Assembly: GCF_000002075.1 (NCBI RefSeq)
Contig: NW_004797349.1
Location: forward strand, 1,646,776-1,710,775
Source: Aplysia californica
Taxonomy: Eukaryota > Mollusca > Gastropoda > Aplysiida > Aplysiidae
Direction of reading: 5' to 3'
Length of the DNA stretch: 64,000 nt
Below the pieces are notes generated by a model. That model saw nothing but the letters and a program-made list of their open reading frames with translations. It was not told the DNA's origin and did not search any database. A program made the position numbers and the translations under genes. Below, piece by piece: positions 19,202 through 31,300 of the stretch. The stretch's first letter is position 1. Every line of letters starts with the position of its first letter.

Positions 19202-22200
19202 ATGGAAGGCAAACATGTAGAAGAAGAAAACGAAATCAACAACAGTGAAGAGGACTACTCTGAAGAAGAAGAAATTGATGAAAATGTTGGAAAGGTAAGT
19301 TGATTCTGGACTGAGTAAAGACAAGCGGATAGTTAGAAAACATAAAGGAGTACGCCATTGGCCGATATTTATAGTAAGAGCCATCTTGGTTGACGACATT
19401 GCGAGATTCCCACTTTGTTTTCAGTCATGATGGTGGCAACACGATCGCACGATGTGAGATGTGCAGCACCCTTCTTCACCGCCCAGGCCCAGATTGTGAT
19501 TCTGATGCTGTACACTATGTAAATTAAGAAGAAGACTTGCCTAAGCATAAGCCTACGTATGAAGATTGATTCTGATGCTGTACACTCATAAATTGAGAAG
19601 AAGAAGACTAAGAATTTATAAGCCTACATACAAAAGCAAGTTCAAACGAAGTTCAACAACGCAGTGCATGATCGACCCTTTCGACTTTCGATCCGTATCG
19701 TTTCTTTTACAGTTTTGTAAGGAAAAGAAATTAAGCACTTACAAGAGATCTGGGCTGAATAGGACACTAAGCTGCAAATTGAGCAGATCTAAATCAAAAC
19801 TACAAGGCTTGCAAATTACTGTGAGTTGCAAATGCTGTATACTAGGGGCTAGGGGGAACCAAATTACAGGAAAGACTCAAAGCGGGAAGGCAGTAGGGGG
19901 GGGGGGCTGCTTGTGGGGTGAAGATGAAGGGGAAGAAACACCACATCACTTTAAAACTGGAAAGAGGAGCAGGGTGAAGGGGGGATGGGGGGTATAAAAA
20001 AGGAAGGACAAAGAAATGTATGTCTCCTTGTTTAATGCTTTATAACTTGTACTGACACACACAATGTCACTGTTACAATGCCACATGCTCACACACATAT
20101 GTGCACACACGCGCGCGTGCACTCTCAAACAAAGACACACATACACACACACACAAAAGCCATCATCAATGACTCACTGAAGAGCAAAACCACCAGCGAC
20201 ATCAGCTGACGACAACAGATTCATGCCCCCCGTGGGTCAGGGATATAAACAGACCCACTACCCCGTCTGTAGGAGGTGAAACCCCACAAATGACGAGGTG
20301 GCGCACACGGACCCGAACCCTTTGGATTTCGGGTACAACGCTACTCCCGTGCGGAGGGAAACCGGGTACCTGGAGGTTGAGTAAGATCAGTTTGCGGACT
20401 TTCCCTCGCCAACACACCTCTTTGGCCCAGGTTTTCCTCTTAGACTGGAGGGTGGCACGGCCAATGCAACTCAATCCGTTGTGAGCTGAAAGAAACCCCT
20501 TCAGTCCCTGGGTCAATCTTAACGGATGGGTATTTTGCTCTCTGGTGAAGAGTATAGCTCCGGGATAGCCCTGGCACTGCTCTGGTCATCCGAGCTATGT
20601 GCCCCCTTGTTGGGCTTGATGGCGGGAGGGGAGCCCCAGAGTCTAAACACGATCCAAACACATTGTGGAACCCTCACTTTCTAAAGACCCTTCCCCAGCT
20701 CCCAACAAACAAGAAGTCTCGGCTCGCCGAAGCGGGTGCGGCTGCCTCTGCCCTCCCTCCTCCAACTGAGCTTCCATGGCAGCCGTACGTGGCCATTTTC
20801 AGTGCAGAAGACGCACTGAAGAAAATCACTGATCTGAATCTGTTCAAGACAGGAGATGCACTACGCAGACCTGCCACTCATCCCGATTTAATCGGGATAT
20901 CCCGATTTTTTGCCCCAAATCTCAAGCGTCCTGGTTTTCCCGATTTCGATCGCCAGTATCCTGATTTTTCGTGGTTGCGTCTGTTGCGTCTGATTCTTAG
21001 AAAAAAATATAAAAAGTTCTGCAATCTCTTTAGCTTGGAAACACCGACTGGACTTTTTATCTGCAAGAACTTGGAACGCTATTTTCTAAAGCATCTATGC
21101 CGAATCTAGGTCTAGTAGATGATTAACGCACGTTATTTAAACTAAAATCGACCTAGTTTCAAACGCTCACTCGCATCACATGACATGACCTCGTACGCGT
21201 GGTGAGTAGCGCGTGTGCCGGGGACCGTCGGCTGTCGGGGTCAACAAAGTTCATTCACACCGGTCGCATTGGTCGAGGCGTTTTTCGGGACTTAACCAGT
21301 GTGGACGGCCGGGGGGAGGGGGTGGGGGTATTGTTTTGACACTTGGGCTTAAAGTGCGTGCCGTGATACAGGTACTAATTAAGGGGAAAGGAATAAGAAA
21401 AAAAAGGAACAACCTTGGCGCGATCTTTTTTTCGATGTGATGGAAGTCAAACGTTGTTAAACGCGGGCGGTTTGCATGGATGATTAGAGTTACGTGTCAG
21501 CTATTTTCAAAACTACGAGTGTTTCAGCATCACTGCGACCTTCGCTCCCCCAGTCTATCCAACTTCGACTCGAGTACATATATGCTGTCAAAGTTTTGCC
21601 TTGCATACTTGCCTCTTAAAAGGGAACCAGGACCCCGCCTTCCCCAGTGCCCTTTATGGCTGATTTGCCGTTGGTCCCGATTTTTTTCACCAGATCCTGA
21701 TTTTTTAACTCAGAAATCCTGATTTTTAGATTTCATAGAGTGGCAGGTCTGCACTACGTGAAGTTCTGGGATACATTCCCACGAATGTTCAGAAGCTTTC
21801 CTGTGGTGCTATCCTTGTCAAGTGCGCAACAGAGCAAGAAGGAGACAGAAATGAACAAGCTCCTGAACACCATGACCTTCGGCGATGTTCCATGTACATC
21901 CGTGCGGTATCAAAAGTTGAACTGCTCGAAGGGCAGCGTCCGTCGTAGCCCTGAATTGAAGGGCTGCAGCATGGAGGAAATTGCACTGTGGCAAATTGGG
22001 AGGGTGTGACCCACGCCCACCGGATTACTCTTCGGCAGGGGGAGACCACCCTTGAAACTAACCGAATCATTCAGATTTTTGATTCGTGTCTCCCTCCAGC
22101 CACCTTTCCGGCATCATATTTGCTCCTTGTCGTGCGCCCCTATATGCTGAAGCCTCCGCGCTGTTTCAAGTGCCAGAAGTTCGGCCATAGCCAGTCGTGA

Positions 22201-25200
22201 TGCCGACACGCAACCGTGTGTCCTCGTTGTGTCCTCTGTCTTGCATCTCCTCACTTACAAACTACACACTCTTACACCCAAAAATAGTTAGGTTACGACC
22301 AAAAATACACGTTTTGGCTGAAACGGGGAAAGTACCGTGTTCCCATGGCTACCCAGCCATGTGAACATTCAAGGAAACAAGCAAGTGGACCTCTTGGCAA
22401 AAGAATCCTTGTTCCACAGACTGACTTACTTGACTTACTCACATGATGTACACTCACACATACACACACACGTACATACACCCACACACTTACTCTCACA
22501 CACACAGATACACACACGTACACAGTGGACAATGAGCCAGTCACAGGGTCGGGATAGTCCAAGGGGTGACCACCGACTGTATTGTGGGAGAGGGGAAAGG
22601 TGGGCAGAAGGGAGGGGCAGGGCGGGGAGAAGTGGAGAGATAGGAGGGGGGAGAAAAAAGTGGACCAGCTGTATAAGACATAATAAGACTACCACCTGCC
22701 GTACAAATGCCATTTCCCCAGTTCTTCCCTTGTGGGGTTTTTTTTTTTTTTTTGCGGGGTGGGTAAGGGGGGTTAAAAGGGGAGGGGAGGAAAAAATGTG
22801 TCCAGTCTTGAATTTAATGGGGATCTCAGGGAAAGATATTGAGAGAATGAATAAAATATGAGGATGGAGTGCGAGAGGGACACGAAGGAGGGGATGAGAG
22901 AGAGGTGGAAGTCAAAGTCTTATTATGTCTTCCAACATCTTGCCAGCACACCACATCACTTAACTGCTCGTAGTTGCAGGCGAGTGTCATCGGTTTGAAG
23001 ACTGACACAGCGCGAGCTATCACAGCATTAACTGCCATATCGTCACCCCCACCCTATACCCCCCAGACTGCTTTGTAGCTGTCTACATATAAAAAAATGG
23101 ATTCAACTTTATAATACTGACCTCTCAACTGCTTCAACTTCATTTTGACTTTATAGAAGACGAAAGAGTTTTACAAAGAAGTGCCTTGTAATCTATCAGA
23201 TCTAGTCTAGTCAACTTGAACACTGTCAAGTGCCAGTGAAAACTGCGCGCTTCCACTTCGCAAAATCACCGCTATTTTTATAATCAATAATCATGATCAG
23301 GTGATGAGGCGGCTGGCATCCCCCTTGTGAGGTCAACCAAGATGGCTGTTACTATAAATATCTGCCAATGGCATACTCCTAATGTTCTTTAACTATCCGC
23401 TTGTTGAGTTGAGTCTCCTAACACTACTTAACTAGATCTAACAGTTGACAAAGTTGTCCGAAGGTCAATTTAGAGAGAGAAAGGTAGACTGTTTGGTATT
23501 CCTATACTTTCCCTCCCATCTCATGCCCACTTTCTACTACGGAGTGTATACGTACACGGTGACCGGGCACGTAGATCTTATCTCCGAATCTACATACACG
23601 GTAACCGGAAGGTCCACCTTCATTCTACACAGAAGTATCGTGTTATGCAACTCGCTTTCATTTGAGCTAGATGCACAGCTGCTCCATCTGACCCCGCCCC
23701 ATGGTCGAGGTTAAAGATGACCTTCAAAATTAGGCATTAGTAAGCCTATTTTTTACTACTTAAACATTCCTCGTACGGTAGAACAAGACTATAGCGGCAC
23801 CCACTACAGCGGGACTTTACCAGAATCCCTCTTTTTCCTATGAAAACTCAAATACTTATGCTTGGGTTTAGCGGGGAAAGGAAAGTCCCGAACTTGGATA
23901 GGCTACAGCTGGAGAGATTGAGCGAGCTCTAGCTGGGAGAAGGGGGTTGGAGGATGGGGGGCTGTAGCAGGCGGGCTCCAAACAGAAAGTCAGCAGTGCG
24001 GCGTTGTGATTGGTCGTCCAGTGATGAGTGAGGTGGGGCATGTGGCTGGTAGAGGTGGTGCGGAGAGATGCACATGTGAGGGGGGGTGCGGGAGGCTCTG
24101 ATCGTGGCGCTATACGCGAGACGCACAGCCAACGGTTCTCGACACCCAGTGCCAGGAAAGGACTGGCAGTGGGTTTCGCTGGTACCGCTGCCAACACTAA
24201 TTCCTATTGCGGGAACTTGCAGACAGAGGGATTTATTTTTCTTCTAGAACCTGAAGTCCCGCTATAGCCATGTTCTACTGCATGACAACTGTTCGTTATA
24301 TCCCAACAAGTATGTGTATGAATAGATCTAAATAAATGGACTTTCCACTTATGGTATATTTGCAACTTTTTTAATTTACAATTTACATGCATTTTTCTTT
24401 GAGCATATTTAAGCACACTAGACCTAATGCATAAATGATTAAATGGATGGGGTTAGGGTGGAGAAGTTTCTAATTAGAATTGTTTTCAATCTATATGGAA
24501 TACATTTATATATAGCTGTGCTGTGCCATCTTGTTATTTTTGGGATCCAGATAAAAAATAACAATGGGAAACAGGCCATAGATGGTCTCATTGTGCTTAC
24601 TGCTTACATTCCGCTCAGAACACACAAAAAGCGTGGGGAGGGAATGACAGACGTCAAGGTCATGAAGGGAGCAAAGCAGTTACCGTGCTCCTAGCTCAAG
24701 GGGCCCGTGCAACTAAGTACCCGGTTACCGTGATTGAGTTATATTTATGCAACATTGTTACACTCTTTTAACTAACTTAGAAGCCGAGTCCAAATAAAAC
24801 ATTTTTTTCTGACCTGAGTCCGAATAGATAAAATCCATTTTCGGAATTGAGTCCGAATAGAGGTGGCCATTAAAATTACTAATTTAGTTTTAGTACCCAT
24901 GTTATGTTTGACTAACTATGAGTCATAGCTTCTCTTGTGTCGACGACTTTTACTCTTTGCTTTCCCTAAAGTTTTGAGTTAAAAAACATAGCATGAATCA
25001 CAATTTTGTGTTTTGCCTTTCTTCAGGTCATTGACGTAGCATTTGATGCAAGGCCACCATCAGACTCTGACTTCCATGGCGTCAAGCGTCTTTTGCAACA
25101 GGTTTGAGATAAAAACATATCAAATATACACATATAGTATAGATATATACGTATTATTACATAGGCCTACACATTTACTGTAACTGGTGTTTTTGCTGTT

Positions 25201-25241
25201 AGGGTGACATTAGTCTCGGCTTAGAAAGCACACAATCTATC

Positions 25242-25303
<62 letters not shown>

Positions 25304-28300
25304 CCTCCCTCCCCCCCTCTCTCCCTCTCTCTTCTGGCACTGTGGCGTCATAAGCGGTCAGACAGCAACTCAAAACTCGCTTGGGGGTCCTTGAAGAGTG
25401 CTGAACATGGGTCTTTGAAATGTCCCAGTAGACATGTTCTTGCATGAATGATAGTTAACGGGACATTTCAAGAACACGTGGTCCATAGTCTCATCCTCCT
25501 CCCCACAGGCTCGATGGGTGAAGAGCGCACCACTGTACAAAGGCACTCTCCACTCAAACAGTTCTATGTTTGTTTCTGACAGGATTACACCAAGGTGTGA
25601 ATTCGCACGTGCGTTTGTTTTTCCCAAACATGACACTCGCGTCTGAGTTCTCCATGTAAACTTACATCACATGCTGGGTGGGTATGCCCTACAAGTTCAC
25701 TCCATGCGTGATTACATCGAACAGTGAACTCTTCCCTGACCACAGCAACAGTTGTCTCTACTCCCGAATTTGCGAGACAGACTGAATTTTAATTAGTGTG
25801 GTCACAACTCAATAGTGCATAACGACAAAGTCGGGGAACTCAGTCAGAGATGGAAAGCTATAATATTCAGACTGGCAATGGGATAAGTGTATGAGACTCA
25901 CGATAGAATAATAAGTGAAAATGGCATGCCCCGTGCTGCTGAGATTGGTCATCAAGGTTGACTACTCTTTGTTCGCCATAAATCATAAACCCACCCAGGG
26001 GTCACCTCAGTTTATTTTAGAGTAAAGGGTTTATCGGTTGTGGGCCTGAACATGGGTCACTATGGATTCTTCCCTTGGCACGTCAGTTAAGATCCCGCAT
26101 TATCCTTGCTCCCTAGCACCGGAATCTTAGGCAGAGACTAGACTACTGTATAAGTGCACATCATTACAGAGAGTATGTCCTACTTTGTAGACGTAACCGT
26201 AGTACCTATTACAGGTGAAAGCTATGGCCACCCCAAAAGAGGTAAGAAGAAAATGAGATGGTTGCATTCTTCCCCCCACACACACACACACACCCCCCCC
26301 CCCCCCTTCGGGTTCACTTTAACGCACGGTAAGGGGCCCTCCCGAGCAGGGTGCACTTAGGTGGAGGCTACTTCTTTTTTATATTGTGCTCAGTGGTAGC
26401 TTAGTCTCTGTGGTTCAGAACCATGATAAGACTGAAATTGCAAATGTTGCAAGAAAGTCTACAGGCTCATTGATACAGCTTTTATTTTTGCAAGAGTTAA
26501 ATTTTTCTATCTTTCTAATTGTAAAAGTGTCGCCAAAGATTAAAAGATTAATGTAATATTGTAGATTGAAGATGAAAAAGTTTTTGGTCCAGTTATGCTT
26601 CAAAATTTTCCACTGTTCATCCCTTTTCTAGTGTTGATTTTTAATTCTTTGGGGGCTCAACTCGGCTCAACAATTATGAATGCTTCAAGACATAATAAAG
26701 TACTACTTTTATTGATTTATTTGTAACCGTCAGTATTGTAATCGTGAAACATGTTTCTATTGCCAAAAATCAGCATTTGAAGCTACTGCATGCAAAGATG
26801 ATATACACAGTACTCTATATGATTAAATCATTTACTACACAAAATACTTTTTCTGCAGCTCTTTGTGAAGCATATCAACGATGACCTGTCGGAGCTGGCA
26901 AATGTGATCATTGCTCAGGACTTTATTGGATCGGTTTTAAAGGTATTTTCTAAAAGTAGATCATTATGATGGTCACAATGTAGGCAGAGTTAGTTTTTAC
27001 TGTAGAGGAGTTCCAATGTTAAATTATTTATAAATATTTTTAAATCTTTGCAAATTTTTCCTTTGTCATGAGCAGTGGCATTATTAGTTGGAGTATCTGA
27101 TATTTTTAATGTTCTCAATAGCTTGTTCATTTTTGTGTGTACGTGTTCACACAAAAAATTCTCGCTCATTTTATTTTTTTAAATTTTAAATCATGATCCA
27201 TTAATAAAAACGTCTCTCTATTTGGGCCATATATTAAAAAGCCACCTTTTGGATGCTAACGCAGAATCACTAACATAATTATTTTATTGCAGCATAGCCT
27301 AAAAATTGCTCATTTTGAGACAGCACCCCGCTGTCCCCACATATAAGTGTAAGCTTGTAGATTTTATCCCACGATTGTCTAGACTTTTCTGCTCAAGTCA
27401 CAAAAAAATTAAAATACTCATCGGCATCGGCTGTTGGACCGTGTTTCATAAGCGTACATGAAAGTCTGATGTCGATGAAAATAGTCAACTTTTTCAAATG
27501 TTTTGGCATGTGCTGTATATTTCGAATAATTTTTTAACCCACTCCAAGCTAAAATCAAAGAAACTGTATCAGAAACTTAGTTTGCAGTGACCTTCATGAA
27601 TGGGCTGTTAGATTTTGTTGGTTTACCAACGACCAATTTGTAGACCCACATACAAAGATCTGAGAATATTATATAGAGCTATTCGGTTTTATCTTGTTTT
27701 AGTCGCAGTGAGACAAAAGTGAACAGGCAGTAATAAGAAACTGCGATAAATGCTCCTAAACTTTTCTGACTAATGCACGTTTTCTTTAATTTTTGGTTAC
27801 TTTATTTTTAAATTAGCATTGTTTCTGTGATAAGCTATGATTGAGATTTATAGTTGAGGGAGCTGTCTACTGACTTTTTCACCCTTCACGGAGAAAGAGG
27901 AACACTCAATATTGTGTGTGTGTGGGGAGGGGGGGGGGGGTTGTTTTGTTTTTTTAATTGTCTTTTAGAAAATCAGCCAAAAATCTGCATTATGTTTTAC
28001 GTTTGAAGTGAATATGTATTGATTCATTTGTATTATGTGCACTATGTCAACAGCAAGACTTTGGAACTGGCAGTGATGAAGACAGTGACGAAGAAAGTGA
28101 TGACGATGACAGAGATAATGTTTTTGCTATCAATACTGTGGTCAATATTTCAGAAAATCAGGTATGAGGTCTTTTTCATCTGCAAGAAGTTCACATGTTA
28201 TCAATAAAGCAGTGTTAGATATCAATATAACTATATACCAGCACTTTTTCAACTTCAGTTTCTTCTTAAGCTGGTTTATGTCTATGAGGTTATTGAGAAA

Positions 28301-31300
28301 TGGAATGGGCTGATACCATTCTTGTCATGTATGTTCAGCCCACTCTTTACGTTGTCAGTACAATTAACACCTCCCCTGTGTGCTATGAATCTAAATGTTG
28401 TGGCAAAAGAAAGGTTACAGCAGTAGCATAATTTCAAAAGTAAGAGTAGCATGTAATTTTTATCGAGAGTAGGTTAATTTACATACCTTAGAATAAACCT
28501 ATTCAAGAGTCGGCCACTGTGGAGGACTCTCTGGCTTATAATGTTGGTGAGGCAGGCCCCCGTTACGAAAACATTTCGTCCATGAAACCACTAGAGCAGG
28601 GTAGACAAGAGTGCATTTTTAAATTGTACAGCCTACACTTTGTGCCCTGCTTTCTTATTCCTGACAGGTATTTGATAACTAAAACACACTTTTTTTCATC
28701 TTTTTAGAGCTTGTCCTGCATTGAGAAAATCAATGAATTCTTGACATCAAAATGTGAAGAAGCATATAAGGGAGAGCCTGGTCTCATGAGGAAATTGTTG
28801 GGAGATCCATCGAAACAAGTTGGTTTGCTGATCAGCGAGAGGTTTATCAACATACCGCCACAGGTGGCCCTTCCATCATATGAATCTTTGAAGTGAGTCA
28901 TGACTTCTCTCTTTCTCCTCTATGCATGTTAAAATAGACAACCTTTAAAACCAAAGAAAATAACAAAGGGCTCAGTAGCGTAACAAGTCTGGTGTATGCC
29001 TGTCAACCTGAATATTGGGAGTTAGATTCCCGCTAGTGTATGGGGGGGGGGGGGGGGGTCAAGTTTCTACACCCCCAAATCTTATGGTAGGCAGGATTGA
29101 GAACCTAGCCTCTCAAATATGGAAGGAAAATTACTTAGCTCCCATGTTGAAGTTTTTCACGTAAAACATTCTTTGACAGTTCTAAAAGTTACCTCTGTTT
29201 GGGTAAAATTAGTTTTTGCATTTTACCAGAATTTATAGGTTAGGACAAGCAAGTTCAAGTGAGTGATGTAGGACTCCTTAGACTGATTTTTTTTTTTTTT
29301 TTTTTAAATAATAATTTAAAGTCTGATGTTTTAGTATGCATAAACCAAAAAGTAATGGTTGTATTCCTGTGATCTTGTTGTAAAAGGGATTGTAAATTCC
29401 TTCCTTCTTACAAGTTGTGTTAGTGGCTTAGTATTTCCTGTCTATAATGGAAACAATAAGGACAATAAGATATGAAATGTTAGTGATGATGACTGCAATA
29501 TGCCCAATACTGACAGATGGCAGCAATTAAAGGTTTAGAAACTTCCTGTTAGACAGAAAAATTAATAGGATAATTCAAGAGAATGTATTCAAAAGAGCTT
29601 CACAGTATAGATGTTTTACATAGATATATTCATATATATATATGCCTGACACATTTTCAGTCATGAATCTCCGATTTTTTTTTCTTCAGATTTTTGTTTG
29701 AATATATATTGGTACAGTGCTTTTGATTATAATAAATGTTTCTTTATTTCAGGGCAGACATTGAAAAGGCAGTAAGGAAGAAGAAAAAATTTGACTTCAC
29801 ACACCTGGTCTTAATTAGCAAAACCTACAGAAGTAAAGAAGGAGGGGCCATGGGGGCTGAGGTTTTCTACTCCAATCCAGAAGAGCAGCTGTTTTGTGAT
29901 GTAAGATTTTTCAAACTTAATTGATTACATTATCTGTACTGAAGATATTGTTGTTTAAATTCATTCCCTTTTATTTAAAGTTTTATGCATAGGCAACTTA
30001 AATGTTATTCACTTCCTCATATCAATCTTGTGGTACAAAGATTGCTTTAAATAGAAAGTAGTTTTATGTACCAATGGAATTGAATACTGGTACAGTGTGT
30101 GGCCTACATTTGTAATGAGTGGGAATAAGGAGAACTCGAGATTATCAAGACACTTCTCAACTCCAGGTTTTCCCTCTTTATTCACCTCTATACACAGTGT
30201 GCTAGAATGATAAGGCTCGCTATAAAAATGTTGGTAATAGTGAGAGAATCGTAACTCATCTGCAATGGAAAAATAGATAATGAATACACGGTGCCCCCAC
30301 CATCAAACCATTCAACTTGAGTCAGTTTGTTGGCGTAAGAAAATTGAGGCATTAGTGTTCCATAAGCATCCCATCCTGTTTGACCTTCCTCCATTCTGCA
30401 ATCTACCTCATTTTACAATTTATCCATTCCGTTCAACTGGCACAATTCTGCGCCAGGCCTGAGAAGTGCTTTGCAGTTACTCTCCTTTTCTGGGTGACCA
30501 GATGTTGTTGTTTTTTGTACCACTGGCTGTGTGACCGCAAAGTGTTAAACAAGACTAGTTTGATTTAGAAGGGCTTGATTTTTTATTGTCTTCCTTCATT
30601 AGACAATTTTAGTGTCTGATAAGTTACAGGTTTAATTATCATCATCAATGCCTTTCACCCCTGGCAGGGTATACATTTATCTCTGTCCTGGGCCATCCTT
30701 CCAAGCTCATTCCAAGTGAGCTTCATCACTCTCATGTCCCTTTCCACGCATCTCCTCCATGTTTCCTGTGACCTACCCCTGCCTCGTGCTCCCTGTGGGT
30801 TCCGCTGCTGCGACTGTCTTGTGATGTTTTCGATGGGTTTTCTCAAGGTGTGTCCAATCCATCGCCACTTTCTTAGTCCTATTTCTACCTCTATATCCTT
30901 TTGTCCTGTCCTTTCCCACAGCTCTTCATTTCTTATTCTATCCTGCCACTTCATTCTTAGAATACTCCTCATTCATCTGTTGATGAAAGTCTGGACTTTA
31001 TTAAGTACAGTGGAAACCTGATATAACAGGGATGGTGGGAGTAGATAAAAAGTCCTGTTATATCCAATCCCTGTTAAATCAGAAATGCAAGGAAAGTAAG
31101 CATTTGTGGACTAATCCAGCTGTACTTATTCATGGGTAGTTGTCCTTGCCACAAGTACCCACGAACAGGGGTTTTGGCACTCACTTTCCCCTTGCCTCCT
31201 TAAACCACATCAGAAGAGCTTGGTCCACAGCATCTGCATCGGGTAGTCTTGTCTTCTTTCGATCCAGATCTTCTCTCTATCCTTGATAATGGTGTGAATC

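Larger units (their letters stand above)
19295..25026 (+). other. BCCIP intron 1 (5.7 kb, transposon-rich)
   Basis: GTAAGT donor, TTTCTTCAG acceptor. Holds a ~66-bp tandem duplication, a LINE remnant with a nested hAT-like element, CA/CT tracts, a Tigger-like MITE and a diverged palindromic repeat. Confidence 0.9.
25102..26858 (+). other. BCCIP intron 2
   Basis: GTTTGA donor, TTTTTCTGCAG acceptor. Contains the CT tract, the LINE fragment and a CA/C tract at 26278-26306; the rest is unremarkable. Confidence 0.85.

Noticed and set aside
20597-21109. 170-residue plus-strand open frame
   Set aside because: Chimera of LINE ORF1 sequence with the start of a nested hAT-like element; not a gene.
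23868-24197. 109-residue minus-strand open frame
   Set aside because: Lies inside a Tigger-like MITE and is low-complexity Pro/Ser/Thr; no transposase similarity.
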